DNA of 64,000 nucleotides from Nemophila menziesii (lineage: Eukaryota; Streptophyta; Magnoliopsida; Boraginales; Hydrophyllaceae). Position 1 is the stretch's first letter. Every line of letters starts with the position of its first letter. The position numbers and the translations under genes were made by a program. The stretch spans positions 4,154,001 to 4,218,000 of the forward strand of contig JARWIR010000031.1 of NCBI GenBank assembly GCA_029959085.1, given 5' to 3'. The notes beneath the pieces were generated by a model, which was not told the DNA's origin, searched no databases, and worked only from the letters and a program-made list of their open reading frames with translations. Positions 22,200-36,706 of this stretch are shown here, piece after piece.

Positions 22200-22690
22200 T
22201 ACCACAAAGTTATTTGTATGCACCAATATCAATCGATGGAGTACATGACAGTCTAATAACAATATCACTCAAAAAATATACAATATTAATCACAATACTA
22301 GATTAACGAGGTAAGTTACAAGAAATACTTCTTTGACTATTAACCTAATAGATGACCACATTGGGAGGTTGAGGTTCAATAGTTGTAGATTTGTTCAAGT
22401 TGAGCATCAATCTGTAAACTCACAACTAAAAAATGAATAAGTTTTACATCATTTCCAAAATTTTTATAATTTTTTATTGTGAAAGTTAATCAAGGAATGG
22501 AATAATGGAACTTAGATAATTAGATTGTTCTGAAACACCTTCGAAGATTTGATTTTTCAATACTATCACAATAGCATTATGTGTCCCAAAATGTTTCCCA
22601 TAACTGGGCAATCTGTTATAAAATATTATTGTTGTATTCAAATATTGGGTGAGTTAGAGAATTAGATGATGAAATTCAAAAGATAGAACA

Positions 22691-23982
22691 CTCACGGGTT
22701 GTGTTAACTTACTAGGCAAGAATGATGTTTCCTCATAAGCCACATTACCATTGGATTGAAAACATCTTGAAACAAGCTATACAAGTTATTATATCATTAT
22801 TATGTTTCATCTAGAAATTAGCAATTCATTGAAATAACATCAACGTATATGATATACGGATAGCGCATAATTTTTCATTATTTCAAAATTCGAGTAGCAT
22901 TGTATTCCCATAGGACGTCCAAAGAGTAGTATAATTCGATAAGGCTTCAGAAGTCCACTATTAAAGAGCTCTGGTTTGCGAAGAATAAGACTCGCTAGCT
23001 ACATAAGGGTCTCCTTAATCTAATCCAAGGAACCTATATATGAAAATGTAACTTCTTATGCAGGAACAACCTCCTTTGTTATGCGTTTTTTATACGCATC
23101 ATCATGAGTTTCCTATATAATCACAGTACATTAAGTAAAGAAAAGTCAAAGATCGGAATGACAATGCATCATTGTGTTTTGTGAAAGATAACTTACAAAA
23201 CACTTTGATTCTGATGGACTTTTAGTTACATTCACATTATTAGTCTCTAAAAAACATATTGAAAAAGATCTATAAGACTATTATTTAATAAATGAGGGGA
23301 CAAAAACAAAAACGATCACAGTAGATTTTAGATTGACCGTATAAAAACATTTTCATCAAACACGATGTGCTTGAAAGGAGATATAATACAAAAATAAGGT
23401 ATTAATAAATACTACTAAGATTAGCAAGAAACAGACTTTAATGGAAATAACATGATTTAGAGTTGATGCAACTTGTGGCTATCAAATCATCTCTTGTTGG
23501 ACGAATTGATAAAGAGCTGAGGAAGCTAGATATCTGATCCAAAATCATCTGGAAACAAAATAAAGGGAATAATAGTCATATTCATAATCTTAGTATATCA
23601 TTGATAGATTTACGGTACTTACTTCTTTTCTTGCGACACTCTGCAGCTGTTGATGAAAAGAAATAGTAAATTTTGATACATAGGTATATGAAAAAAGGTA
23701 ATAATGAATTTCAAATAATATATACCCTTATTGAAAAATCACTCAAATCCAATAACATCAATTTGGATTTTAAATGATCTCCGAGCGCATGTGCTAGACA
23801 TTGTATGTAAGGTTCTGTAAAATAAGAAAAATAATAACTATAGAGCTCAAAACATGAATAGTTACTCTATTGCCAATATTTGAAGTAAGAATAAAAATAC
23901 CAGCTGGATCAGGGAGCATAATAGGTATAATTGCAGGAGAATGATGTTCGGTGTCTCAATGATAGAGAAAACTATATGAAAT
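22691..23982 (-). pseudogene. AAA+ ATPase pseudogene, unit B
   Basis: Copy of 10060-11350 with the same exon remnants: GLLKPYRIILLFG near 22955, EPYIQCLAHALGDHLKS near 23800 (with His-Ala changes at the gcg/cat triplets) and SPAIIPIMLPDPAG near 23920. A c-to-a change at 23057 makes a stop in VPAEEVTF that unit A does not have. The linker here reads gatcagatatc, closer to the presumed original than in A. The damaged Walker A is shared, so inactivation predates the duplication. Confidence 0.72.
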
Positions 23983-24766
23983 TAATATGTCTATCCTCTT
24001 TGTCAACAATCGAGCTATGGAGCTCCATCTCGATTTGATTGGCACGGCCCCTCACGTTCCAGTTTCTATTCACAGATCCCTGCCCTCAACGCAATTTTCT
24101 GCTATTCCAATTAAAATACGAACTTAAACCATATGGTATGAATTTGTTTTTTGATGTCTGAGAGTTGTATTTTATGAATAAAAGGTTTGTAAGAGGGAAA
24201 GACTGAATGGATATCTATAGACAAAATCACTCGATACACTCTAGTTTGACTAAAATTATTAATTGAATAATTATATCCCTTTAATAAAACGGATATTTCT
24301 CTGATAAAAGAATATATCTGTGCCTTTCTTATACATTTTTTTTTAATTTATATAAATAAGTCACTAATCACAAATTTGTATAAAATTATATACATTATAG
24401 AATCAAATGAAAAAGAAAGGAAAATCCATGCCACACTAATTATTATATAAATATAAATTCCATGTCTTAATATGAGTTGGTAACTTGTAATTTATCCTTC
24501 AACATATTCATTTAGATTGACACATATTTAAGTGCACTCAGTTTTTTTCCGCGATTAAGCCAAACTAGTCCAAATTATGGTACCAATAATTATAACCTTG
24601 GTCTCTATGTTGTGAAAAATTGTAGTTTGAGTTTAAAGTTGCTTGAATATCGTTTAATAAATTTTTAAGATATAAATGTAGTTACAGGTTATTTGATATA
24701 TTTTACTCAATTAGATTCATTGTTCTAGTTTACAACATCGCCTAAACAGTGAAACAAAATTACTGT

Positions 24767-25291
24767 CTAAAAAACTGTTTTGTGATTAGCCATTACTCTC
24801 TTACTCGCCTCCTTCATGAAACCACTTGTCAAGTGCATAATAATTTGAATTATATCTTTATCTCCGACTACTTCAGTAACTTTATTGCATATCCTTACCA
24901 TCTCATCGACTTTCACAGCTCAACTTGAAATCATGAATATTTTTAGGTGTATTGTGTATTTCCAGATATCAACTAAAACCTTCATATCAGTTCTATTAAA
25001 AGGATCTGCATATTCCTCTAACAATATGCTACAACCCACTTTGATCTCTCCCACCAAATTCTTAGCCGCTGAAGTAGACCCTTCAGTAAGCACTCTCTTT
25101 CTCTTTAGAGGAGTCTGAAGCTCCTCATCATCCTTGGCTAATTTTCCTCTTTCTTCGCGAATGCCAGCTAAATGGTATCTAAGGCGATAAACGCCACTGC
25201 TCATAACCTTGTCACAGTAGTGACATCTAACTTTTCCTTTCTTTCCATCAACAAGAGCCCCATGTTCACGTATAAGATCTTCGTAAGACAT
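24767..25291 (-). pseudogene. hAT BED-finger remnant, unit B, stop-free join
   Basis: The finger is intact (HGALVDGKKGKVRCHYCDKV, GVYRLRYHLAG). A 66-bp in-frame deletion then removes the 22 codons from DLARCK to the amber stop, so GIRE joins ERGKLAKDDEELQTPLKRKR directly. This leaves the longest hAT frame in the window, 123 codons (25291-24920). It ends at a new TGA (SS*AVKV) where A has Leu. Downstream codons continue in frame to 24767. The core remains too short for activity. Confidence 0.85.
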
Positions 25292-25643
25292 TCTTAGAAA
25301 GAATATTTACTCTAATCTGTGTGTATCGGGCTATGCAACCTGGCAAAAAAAAAATAACCAATAACTATCTATTGTATACAAAAAAACGTTACCCAATCAC
25401 TCATAAATTATCCATTCTTGACAAAAAATTTAAAATATTATTCTATTGAAGATATTCCTAAATAGAATCCAACAAAGTACAAGGATATAAATCGTTACTA
25501 ATTATCATCTTATAACAAATATATTTCGCTATTACGCAAATTTCTAAAAGCAATAATCTAAGACTAACCCATTAGTTTATTGTACTAAACGAATTAGCTT
25601 TCTTAAATTGCAATGCATCAATTTGTTCTATAATTATATTACC

Positions 25644-26470
25644 TATAGTAAGATAGGAATATTTTTTGTGTTGAAATGCCATGACGAATGATCTTTTCCT
25701 ATAAAACAAATATACTTTTATGAACAACACGCATATACTTACAAAAATAAAAATAAACAAAATATTTATAAATATAACACGATTAGTTTCTAAATGGACT
25801 AAAATCTATATTGTATAAGACTAAACGATAAATATGAAAAAAGTAAAGATATAGTTTAGACAGTGGTTTCTATACTCTTTATTCAAAAAAATTCCTAGAA
25901 ACAATATTTGGGTTCTTTAAACATTCTCTTTGTATCACAGGCTCTTTCTGTCCTCCCAAATAAACAATAAAGGTATTTTGCACAACCAAAACTTGGACGA
26001 AATTTGATTTAGTGTTTATATATTGGTTTTAGATATTTTGTCTCAGACTAAAATATGTAAGTTGTAATAATGACAACTATAATCATCGAGACTCAAACAA
26101 ATAATTATTAATTTTTTGGATAAAACTTAATTAATTAATAAATACTTCACAAACTAAGTTCATGCTCCATTTACTAGAATTTAACCTATTCCAAACAAGG
26201 TTCCCAACATATTTATTTCCATGATGATGTAATATACAATGAATAATTAACTTTCATACTAGAGAATGATACCTTGTGACATTGCATGAGCAATAGGAAC
26301 AATACTTCCATTAATATGAAGCAAAGTATGGTAGGAAAGAAATTGAAATTCTTCATAGCACATCAAAGACACTGTACAAATGATAAATTGTTGTGCTACA
26401 AATTTTTATATTGCAAGATATACAATTTCCATATTGATTTTCTTAACTAATTAAAAATGATAAAATAAAA
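25644..26470 (+). repeat. Internal direct repeat, copy 1, unit B
   Basis: Counterpart of 13081-13905, nearly identical. The 62-codon minus-strand frame at 25572-25760 is incidental. Confidence 0.75.
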
Positions 26471-27999
26471 ACAATATCTAGTAAAACAATGTTCATATGG
26501 GCCCACAAACTCATATTCCTTTCTATATCCTTTCTAACTAAGCTAATTACAAAGCATCAAATGTTTATAAGGTAAAGGTAGGACATAGTGAATTGTGTTA
26601 AATTACTAAATTTATAGGTTCACCCAATAAAATTATTTACCTCAATCTATTATGGGGATGACCAGATTTTTCTACCTATATATAAATAATGTATATATAT
26701 CGTCATAATATTGCAGACTTTTTGGATAGATACTATCACTATAGAATGAGAAAACATAGATTTACATCTAGTATATAAAAAAATTGTAATGGTAAAGATA
26801 TTTTGTTGACATTAAATCAGATTGTAATTACAGAAATTGATTACCTTAATTTGGGTACGAATGAATCGTCCATCTTTTTCTGCGGTTTTAGAGTTGATGA
26901 TGGTGGAAAATGATCTCAATTTTGACAGCTATTATGGATGTAAAGAAAAGCGGCTGGGTTTGGACGAGAGGGGGAGTGTGAAGAGATGGTTTGTCTACTC
27001 AGTTATTTGATTAAATAAAATTAGGGTTATTAGAAATTTATTCAATGACATTTTCCGTTTAAAAAAATAAGAAACATTTGAGTATAGGGGTCACGTTATA
27101 TAAAAAAAATAGTGGTGTGACTCAATCAATCAAAGTTATATTGTTTATTCAAGTAAAAGATTTATTCTATTTTCTCTTATCATCTTTTCACTTCTATTTC
27201 GATCCATAACTTTTTTGTAATTCACTTGTTTTGTTGCTATTAAGTTGAATATATTTAGTTGTGTGCATTATATATCCTTACAAAAAATCAGTTTATATTG
27301 TTTGAATTTTATGTGTGGGATAATTTCATATTTATGTTTATTTTTTACTTTAGTTGCAATATATCTATGAATATTAACTGTATTTTTTTTTTTAAATTTT
27401 GATAACAAGACAGGTTCTTATTTGAAAGGATTATTAGTTTTTTCTAACAGTTGTACTCTTTTTCATTAAATTTTATTTTTTGAAAGTAATTTTTTTCTGT
27501 TTTGGTTTTATAAATCCGAAAAAGAATTCAAAAATAATTTAACCGAGAGTATAAAATAAAGAAAAAATATAAAATTTGATTGTCAGAATTCGAATTGGAT
27601 CCGATATATTTAAAGTATTTCATCCACGTACCATTATCTTACAATAGTTTGATTGAACCTCCATGATACAACAACAAAGTTTATCAGAAGAAATAGATAC
27701 ATAAACTATTCAAAATTTTAACAATCTTAATAAAGTTGCTTCTTGTCTATTTCTCTCTAAAGTTAAATGAATTCGTAACTATTAATTGGTAGTTCTCTTC
27801 AGATGGATTTGATGAATTCCCCGAGTATGGACTTAAGGATGAGTTAGATTCTTAGCTGAATTCATAGCCAAGTGTTGTTGTCCTATTTAGATTAACTAAT
27901 AATGGTTGATTCTTTACACTCAGTGATTTCATATACCAAATGAGGTAGTCATTATGAGAAGGACTTGATAAATTCAATGACATATGATGAGGTTGGGCT

Positions 28000-29261
28000 A
28001 TATTTCTCTAAATGATGTCAAGCCCCTATAGGGGTAATTCATATTGGATTGAAGTTATCATAGATTACTAATTGTCTTGTATTTTGTGATAGAATAATCC
28101 AGTCATGAGACATCTTTTTAGGATTTTATAGGACTTATCTGACGTATATTCCAGCTATTTGATATTTTACACTTTCACGTCTAATCTCGGTATTTATGTT
28201 ATTTTTAGAGTTTTTATGCGTTAAATATATGTTGTGTGTGCAATACTTAGGTACTTGGATGATATGAGACTCTGATATCTATTTTTCTGTGATAGAATAA
28301 TATTACCACGAGAAATCGTTTTGGGAGTCAGAGCGTTTATCGGCAATTCCTTGATTTCACTTGATTTAGTCACCACGATTTATTGGTCAAAGCTTCAGAA
28401 TATTTTTCCTTTGTTTAAGATATATCTTGTAGTCAGTGATGCGTGAGAAGTGAAATACGTCAATTTTGAGTTAAAATGAATAATTTATACCACTTGCTTC
28501 CACTATGACTCGAACATGTCCAACACTATCTAAAAACGGGTTGGGGTATTTCTTAACCCAACTAAGTGAGTCCATTTGACCTCAAACGTTCTAGCCTAGT
28601 ATATATTCATTTTAAAATCTCATAACGAAGAACACTTAAAATATTAAACTCGAAAAGAGAGATACACGCCTGGAGCAAAGAGAATAAGAATAGGAGAAAG
28701 GTTTATACCCAATTTCACCATTCTTTACCATACCATTCTCATTTCCATTCAAGTATTATGTTAATTTTTTCCGTTTCACATTCTTTACATGATGATCACA
28801 TTATTTATCATTATTTTCAGTGTTACATTATGAACTAAACATGTTTTTCTCGAGGATTATTAAGAATATGAACCATTGGCGAATATTTTTATGTTTAATT
28901 GAATTTAGGATATTTATTTTTTAGTGAATTGAGTTATTTTCGTTTGATTATATGTTTAAGATTATTCTGTAATGAATAATGTTAGTAATATTGACTATCT
29001 CTCGAGGTTGGATTACAAAATTAGCATATAGCCACTTGATGTGTGTTACTGAACCATGAGCTCTTGAGTAACCAAGTAATCAATGGGGGTTAATCAACTA
29101 GCTTTCAAAATCATTTGTAGGGTCACTCGAATGAGGTCGTTAGTACCCTAGGATAACTTCTGATCTACCTGGGATGGATTTGGTATACCTTTGTATCCCG
29201 ACTAGTGTGAAAAGACTGTTCACCCTTATACCATTAACATTTAAATAGTAAACATTTGAAA
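28000..29261 (+). mobile_element. LTR-like part of gypsy element, unit B
   Basis: Counterpart of 15430-16691, same strand, with the same TATA-like and leader tracts and the same two gtgatagaataat segments (near 28087 and 28290). Confidence 0.5.
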
Positions 29262-29788
29262 TTACCAGCAAGATTTAAGCATACTTCTCAAAATCCCGCA
29301 CAAGATGTTTATAATGAAAAACTTTCCCAAAAGGAACTCCCGTCACATCCATAAGAAGGTACCTATAATGTTCTACAACAAGCGTTAAGTTCATATATGT
29401 TAATGACGCAAGAGAATTTGAAGTCCATCCAAGAGTTATGGAATACCAATAAGGAGAGGATGAAAGGGAATTCAGCAACGTTGAAATTGCTCAAATATTA
29501 AGTATCTCAAATTGCTATCCGTTTGAATATGTAAACTTCCTAGAAATACCAAGAATTCATGGAATAATAAATAGTGTAACATGATTGCGCTCAAAAGTGG
29601 GAAGCAACTGCCCCACCTTTCCCCTTATGAAAGAGAACGAGTTGACTTCAAATAAAAACTAGGTAATTTCTTTTGAAGAAACAGTTGAGCCGGTAATCGT
29701 TAATGATAATTTTGAAAAGCGAAGGAGGAACGAAAGAATAATGAGGTAATTTCGAATGAATATTGAACTCATCCACCATTCCCTTTAC
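29262..29788 (+). pseudogene. Ty3/gypsy gag C-terminus, unit B
   Basis: Same remnant as in unit A, including LQQALSSYMLMTQENLK and SQIAIRLN. It ends at the same ccctttac and passes into the same following repeat, so truncation predates the A/B duplication. It differs by a few substitutions (for example gtccatcc for gccaatcc near 29424). Confidence 0.75.
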
Positions 29789-29819
29789 TTAAGTTAAGTG
29801 ATTAAAAAAGAAAACCAGG

Positions 29820-30990
29820 GTTTTTATAGTGAACGTGTAAGATATGAACGATTTTTTGTGTTGAAATACCTTGACCACCAATAGTTTCATATACAATAAA
29901 TAACTCTATATGAACTAAACACATATTCTTAAAAATTGAATAAATAAAATGTTTACGAATATAACATGACTTTTTTATTTCTAAGTGGACACAAATCTAG
30001 ATAAAATAAAGACAAATGACAAATATGAAGAAATTAAAGATGTAGTTTAGACTATGTTTTTATACTATTTTTTATAAAGACTTCATAGACATAACATTTA
30101 AGATCTTTAAACCTTCTCGTTGTATCAAATACTATTCATCTCCTCCAAATAAACACGAAAGGTAAGTTTCACAACTAAAGTTTTGATAGACTTTGATTTA
30201 GTGTTCAGATCTATGCCTCAGATATTTGTCCTCAAACTAGACTAATTAAGTAGTAATAATGAAAACTATACTTAGGGCCTCAAAAAATTAATAATTAAAT
30301 TTTAAGTGTACAAGTTCATTAATTAATAAATATTTAACAAATTCAAGTTCATGCTCTAATTTTTTATTTAATACAACCTATTTAAAACAAGGGTCCAAAT
30401 ATAAATATATTTCATAAATATTCACTTCTCATAGTGGAGAATGATGCCTTGTGACAATGCTTTATCATGACAAATCAATGATAGAAAATGAAGACAGATA
30501 TGAAGTAGACGTGAATTAGGAGGCAATATCCTATTTTTTTCCACAAAGAATGATATGAAAAAGTTTATATAAAGATTAGTATTAAGATATTAAAAATTAT
30601 AATTTTATTTTTAGTATTCTAAATAATTTAGTTGTAAATTAAAAATAAATAAATTATATTTATTAATTATTAGTTACAACAAATATAGTATTATAAAAGA
30701 AATAGATTATAAAAGTTAGCTTAAAAAATATAATACAAAATTATATAAAACAAAAACAGTTTTAATTTTAATTATTTTACGCCTACCATAAACATGGTTG
30801 TATCCGTCACTCTTAGAACTGCTTGGAGTGCAACCTCCAGTAATAATAAGCAGCATATGGTAACGAAAGAATGGAAATTTTTCAAAACACCACAAAGACA
30901 TTTTACAAATAACAAAAATTAACATGATAAATGGTTGCGCTACAAACTTTTATATTGCAAAATATAAAATTTCCACTTCACAACCTCCAA
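29820..30990 (+). repeat. Internal direct repeat, copy 2, unit B
   Basis: Counterpart of 17250-18420. Confidence 0.7.
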
Positions 30991-33604
30991 CTATACATGA
31001 CCGTGTAATAACCCGTCCATACATTTAAGCACATGTAAGCGTATTTTAAATTGATATATGATTTTGTGAATTGCTAATTTTTCTAGTTTTTTTATATATA
31101 GTCAATGCATAACACCTCATCTAGAACACAACCTCACTCTTTCAGTAACATAACCTATGTTGCTTAATATATTTTCAAGATAATTTTATTAATTAATTAC
31201 CGAGTGTTGGAAAATTTGAAAATTTTTCCTCCAAAATATTACAACAACCTTAAACTCTAAATTCAATAGGTTATTATTTTTGTTCATAATTTAAAAAATT
31301 AAGGTTTTCTCCATGCTTCTAGTTTTGTAGAGAGTAACAGACTATTTATACGTATCGAGTGTTCTTTTCCATTTCAAATAGATAAAATTGTTAGTGTTTT
31401 TGTAGAAAGACATGTGTATCCAAATTCTTTTGTCCAATCAATATTTTTGTAGATCGCATGACGAATTCGTGAAACAAGAGTGTGGCCACTAAGGGCTAAA
31501 TATATCTTTTTCAAAGATCATAAAATGTACATGTTCTTTTCGATCTCGAATCAACCCACCACACACTTCAAGTGTTGCTCTCCATGAGAAGATAATTCAA
31601 TTTTTCCTTACAATAGAAACTTGATATGTAATTAATTAATTATAACTGAGTAATGATTAAGAAAAGAATATATTCATTTATTATTTGTTAATTTGGCAAA
31701 ATCCCTTATACTATGTTGATTTATAACTGTTTATCAATTTGGTTCTCGAATTTCAAAAGTAATGTGAACAGTTTTGACTTTGGTTTTTCCCACCATTATA
31801 GTAAAAATTAACTTTTACCATTGAAATTCTAAATAATTGTATTATTTTTAAAATTATCTATTTTAATTTTAATTACAGTCGTGATTTTTATTATATCTTT
31901 ATACAAATTATATGCCCATATTATGACTGTTGGAAGCCTTTTGAAGTGATGCTCTGAAAAATAGTGTATATGGGAGTGCATGAGGTATGAGTATTGTGGG
32001 TTCTATAATTTACTTGGAGTGAGCAAATTGGTCTTATACTATACTTTTTGAATTTTTTACAATAAATATCCATTTTGCGCCAATTTCTTGAGATGGTCTA
32101 ACAATATCCAAAAAAAGGTCACGAAATTTCAAAATTAAGTTTGTTAACCACTTATATGACTTTGAAGTAAGTATTTTGAATCCATGAGAGGAAATGGAAA
32201 TTTGTCAAGTCTTTCAAATACATAGAGTTTTCTTTCATAACCCAATACTCATGATGTTGTTTGAAACATAAAGATGTTATATTTTAATTTTGACAGAAAA
32301 CGGTGGGTTTTAAAATATTTATAAAGCAATTTTTGTGTTTATATATAAACATTTTATTTCAAAAAATGTGATGTAGCTTCGAGACTAATAGCTTACTCGG
32401 TCTAAAACCACAAAGACAGGAACACTAGCCCCAATTTTCTTTTTATATCGAAGTATTACACGCTTCACCTATTAGTTTAGCTACACAAATAGTAGTTTCA
32501 CAGGTATTCTCTGTTTACTTTTATGACTAATAATATTGTTTACATAATGTAATTTCTGAGACAGTAGAATCGACCATGAATAATTACATTGAATGCGCTA
32601 GCTATTCAGCTGTAATGATGCATGCTAAAAACTGAATATTGCGTGAGAAAGTGTATCATGCTTATTTGACACGTGACTCTAAGATACCAATAGTGTAAAT
32701 TCATTAATTCTTCATAATCGGTTGGTGAATACATGGGTGTGAGTTTTGTGGGGACCATGATTTACCTTGACTGTTGGAATGATTCTTTTTTTAAATTGTT
32801 TTGCAATAATTATCCATTTGGGGAAAGATTTGCTCTTTGATGTCGAGAATTTGAGATTAGTATCCTGATCATGACTCCACATCCAATAATTTTTCTATCC
32901 CGTCAACAACTATATGACATTCACCAAAAAAATTAACTTTTTTTATCGTTTTTGTGCTTCAGTTTTTGTGTTTGAGTAAAGGAATTCATAAAGTACAATA
33001 ACTAATGCTTAGATGAATCATATAATAGAAACTATGATTCTTTAACAGACATTAGCTGAATTCTTCGGGCTAAGGTATGTTTTCCAACCAAATAAATGTA
33101 TTTCTAACCAAAAAAAAAATTACCATGAACTCTAAAAAATTGAATTATTTTTAACCTAATCTCATTCCTTTTATAATTTTTCAGAATTATCTGATTTATG
33201 TATAATTACATTCGTGTTTTTTATTATACTTTTATATAAATCCTACAATTTCCATTTTATGACGTTGGAAGCCTTATAAATTTTTACGGTGCTTAGCTTT
33301 CTAAGGTTTAAATGATGCTTACCCTTTTTCACTATAGGTCCATGTATTATGCAAAATTTGCATTACACGTTCCTAACTTTCTATATTAATATTTGTGTAT
33401 TAATTACACTCTTTCTCCCTATATTTGTAGACACAAGCTCGTATATATCCTCGGATTTTTTTGCCACGAGATTTCGAACTAAACCATTTTTTTATTATGA
33501 ATAGAATGTTGAATTTATTTCTTCCTATATTTTATTTTTAATATTTTCCTCTATATTCTTATTCTTAATATTTCTCCTATATTTTCAGTCACATGCTCTT
33601 ATAT
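30991..33604. other. Long AT-rich non-coding stretch, unit B
   Basis: Matches 18421-21035. No gene was seen. Confidence 0.55.
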
Positions 33605-33689
33605 ACAAGAACGGGTGTTTGACACAAGAACGAGTGTTTGTCACAAGAATAGTTGTTTGACACAAGAACAGTTGTTTGACACAAGAACA
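33605..33689 (+). repeat. 19-bp minisatellite, unit B
   Basis: Same 4.4-copy array as in unit A, with a few different substitutions. Confidence 0.88.
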
Positions 33690-34191
33690 AAGTTCTATCG
33701 GTAAATAAGTGACTGTTGCATCATCTCAATTTTTACCGTTACATGCATTAAATTAAATAATATTTTTATTATGCAGAGATGTTAATGTACCACAATTGTG
33801 TTGGACAAGAGAATGAATACTAAGGTTGAATTGTATTATGCAGAGTGGATTTTAAGCTTGAATGTGCATGATTTGCACATTCAAAGGTAGTCTACTTCTA
33901 CCTTTTTAAAGACATAGAAGGAGGAGAACAAAATGTAGGTTAATTGACACTTGCATTATTTGAGGGATTGTAATTGGAAGAATAATTCATTGCATATCAA
34001 TTATTTGAGCTTTAGTTTTTATTATATAGGAGTTTATTTTGGTATTGGGTTATAGTTTATGTAGTTGTTTGTGCGAAATGCATTATATCCTACTTTTTGT
34101 GCGTAGTTGAATATTTTTTAGTTTATTTTTATTTTAATAATTGTTTATTTTTCTTGTTTTATGTTTACTTTTTTAAATTAATATTGTTAGA

Positions 34192-34219
34192 GTGCTTTCA
34201 GGCATGGGTTCATACCTAG
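34192..34219 (+). mobile_element. Helitron-type 3' terminus, unit B
   Basis: Hairpin plus CTAG plus T, followed by the uninterrupted target acacatatatatatacattaa that the 4129-7608 Helitron occupies in the left copy. Confidence 0.55.
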
Positions 34220-34539
34220 TATATATATATACACATATATATATACATTAAATGAATACCCAAAACCAAAAAGTAATCCCAAACCCATTTATTCATTATA
34301 TATATACATTTTCCCACTCATTGCCTCTTCGGTCTATTCTCTCTCATCTTTTCTGCAAAAGCTCTTTTTTGGTCAATAATCTCCTACAAATCCTTCAACA
34401 TTCAAATCTAAAACCTTCTATTCAAATTTATCCAGAATTAGCATCATTGATTATCAGTTTTTCCAAGCTCAATTATTGTGCATATGCATTCCTTTTCATG
34501 GAAGAAAATCATTGAGTTCATTAGAAAGACAAGGTGGAA

Positions 34540-34950
34540 GCTTTGTTTTTGTGTAAATAATCAGTAATTTTGTGTAATATTCGGTGATTTTGCGTTAGCA
34601 CTCAATAATTTTGTGTATCATTCATTTATCAATTGTAACTTTGAGATTTTTCAATTCTCGGTTATTTTTATGTTAATATTCAGTAATTTTGTGTAATACT
34701 TATTCTTTTGTCTTTTGTACTCAGTGTTTGTGATTGTGTGTTAATACTCTGGAAATTTAATTGATACTTAGTGAATTTAAATGAAAACCAGTGATTTTAC
34801 TATGTACTCGGTGAATTCTGCGTATTAATCAAAATTAATGAGTATTAATACAAAACCACTGAATATTTCAAAATCCCAAAATTTACCGTTGATTAATGAG
34901 TACTAACGCAAAATCACTAATTAGTAATGCAAAATCACGGTGTATTACAT
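34540..34950. repeat. Two-orientation motif array, unit C
   Basis: Counterpart of 7925-8310 with a small extra stretch near 34826-34850 (attaatcaaaattaatgagt), which adds another inverted motif. Confidence 0.68.
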
Positions 34951-35582
34951 ACAATAGTTGAATGTTATCTAACAAAATTATGTAGTTGACGCAACTTTAT
35001 AAACTCGAGACTACACAAAGCTTCTTGAGTTTGTATACGAAACTTCATAAAGTCAAAGCTATGGATCTTTATTGTTGTTGTCCGAAACCTTCCACAAAAC
35101 TCGAAGCTACATATCTGGTGGTTACGGAAGATTGAACACGAAAAGTTTCAAAAAGCTTTGTAAATTGCAATTATAGTTGAAACGGCGAATAGAAGGGAGG
35201 AGAGAGTTATGTAGAGAGAAAATTTAATGTGTAATAAAAATGTATCTTTCAGATAATATATACCCTAAGGGGTAGTTTTGACCCATAACATGTCAAATTC
35301 TCCTTTAGAGAAAAATATATACACATATTCCATATTATATAAAAAAATAGCCTGTAAGACCCCATAAAAAAAATCATCCAAAAATAAAAGGTCTCTGACC
35401 CGAAATATTTTTATAAAGTCGTGTAAAGAAGGGAAGAAGAATTTTTCAAGAGTTGTATATTTAAAAATTGACTTAAATACCATCAAATAAAACAAAACTC
35501 ACGTAAATACAAAAAAAAGTTTCAATATAAACATTGGGCATTTAAGGGTGTTACATTTAGTATCTTTAACAAGTTCTTATTA

Positions 35583-36140
35583 TTGACCCACCATCGTTGA
35601 TGATCCATCACCATCAGTATTGGCGAAGGCAATATGTTATACTTAGTGTTTAAAAACTGAAGTCACCGCGGGTGGGGAACTGAACATGTTTAGAGTATGA
35701 CACCAAGCATATTTTAAAACTAAGTTTGCTCAAATTTCTATACTCGACATCTCTAACAACCAACACTGGCGGTTTTAGCATAAGACTTAATTTATCTACT
35801 TAATATACAACACTAAAACCCCAAGAAATTACATTGGCCTCTTAAAAAACAAAAAAATATTAGTGTCTTTTGAGTCTTGAAGGAAGGATGGAGGTGGGAA
35901 CTTAAGGGGTGGTTCAAGAACCTTAGGGTTGAAATCTCTAATAAAACCCTATAATAACTTATGGTTATTATAAATTACAAATATACCTACTACAACATGT
36001 TAAAGAATTAGTGGAAGTTCACTTGGGAGTTACAATGGTAACAAATAAGTTTTGACAACCATTCAAACAATTTTTTAAGTTTGACAACTAATATGGTAGT
36101 TATAATTTTATTTATACCTCTCACATTTGTTCAAATTTTT
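35583..36140 (+). repeat. Recurring 0.55-kb block, unit C
   Basis: Counterpart of 8931-9500, close in sequence. Confidence 0.65.
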
Positions 36141-36706
36141 GAACTTTCATATGAGAATACAACCCATCCTTTAGAATACATCCATCATTCGTCCTTGGTT
36201 TGTACCACAAAGATATTTGTATGCACCAATATCAATCGATGGAGTACATGACAGTCTAATAACAATATCACTCAAAAAATATACAATATTAATCACAATA
36301 CTAGGTTAACGAGGTAAGTTACAAGCAATACTTCTTTGACTATTAACTTAATAGATGACCACTTTGGGAGGTTGACGTTCAATAGTCGTAGATTTGTTCA
36401 AGTTGAGCATCAATCTGTAAACTTACAACTAAAAAATGAATAAGTTTTACATCATTTCCAAATTTTTTATAATTTTTTATTGTGAAAGTTAATTAAGGAA
36501 TGGAATAATGGAACTTAGATAATTAGATTGTTCTGAAACACCTTCGAAGATTTGATTTTTCAATACTATCACAATAGCATTCTGTGTCCCAAAATGTTTC
36601 CCATTATGGAATCTGCAACTGGGCAATCTATTATAAAATATTATTGTTGTATTCAAATATTGGGTGAGTTAGTGAATTAGACGATGAAATTCAAAAGATA
36701 GAACAC

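Larger units (their letters stand above)
21650..34219 (+). repeat. Tandem array unit B (12.6 kb, deleted)
   Basis: Same order of parts as unit A. It is shorter through a 1422-bp deletion near its start, a 14-bp loss near 22600 and a 66-bp loss in the hAT frame. Adding these back gives about 14.07 kb, the length of A and C. The unit keeps an uninterrupted version of the Helitron target site near 21660-21675. Confidence 0.9.

Noticed and set aside
24903..25118. Plus-strand frames opposite the hAT remnant (also at 12303 and 38892)
   Set aside because: Antisense shadows of the BED/hAT reading, which matches a known family.
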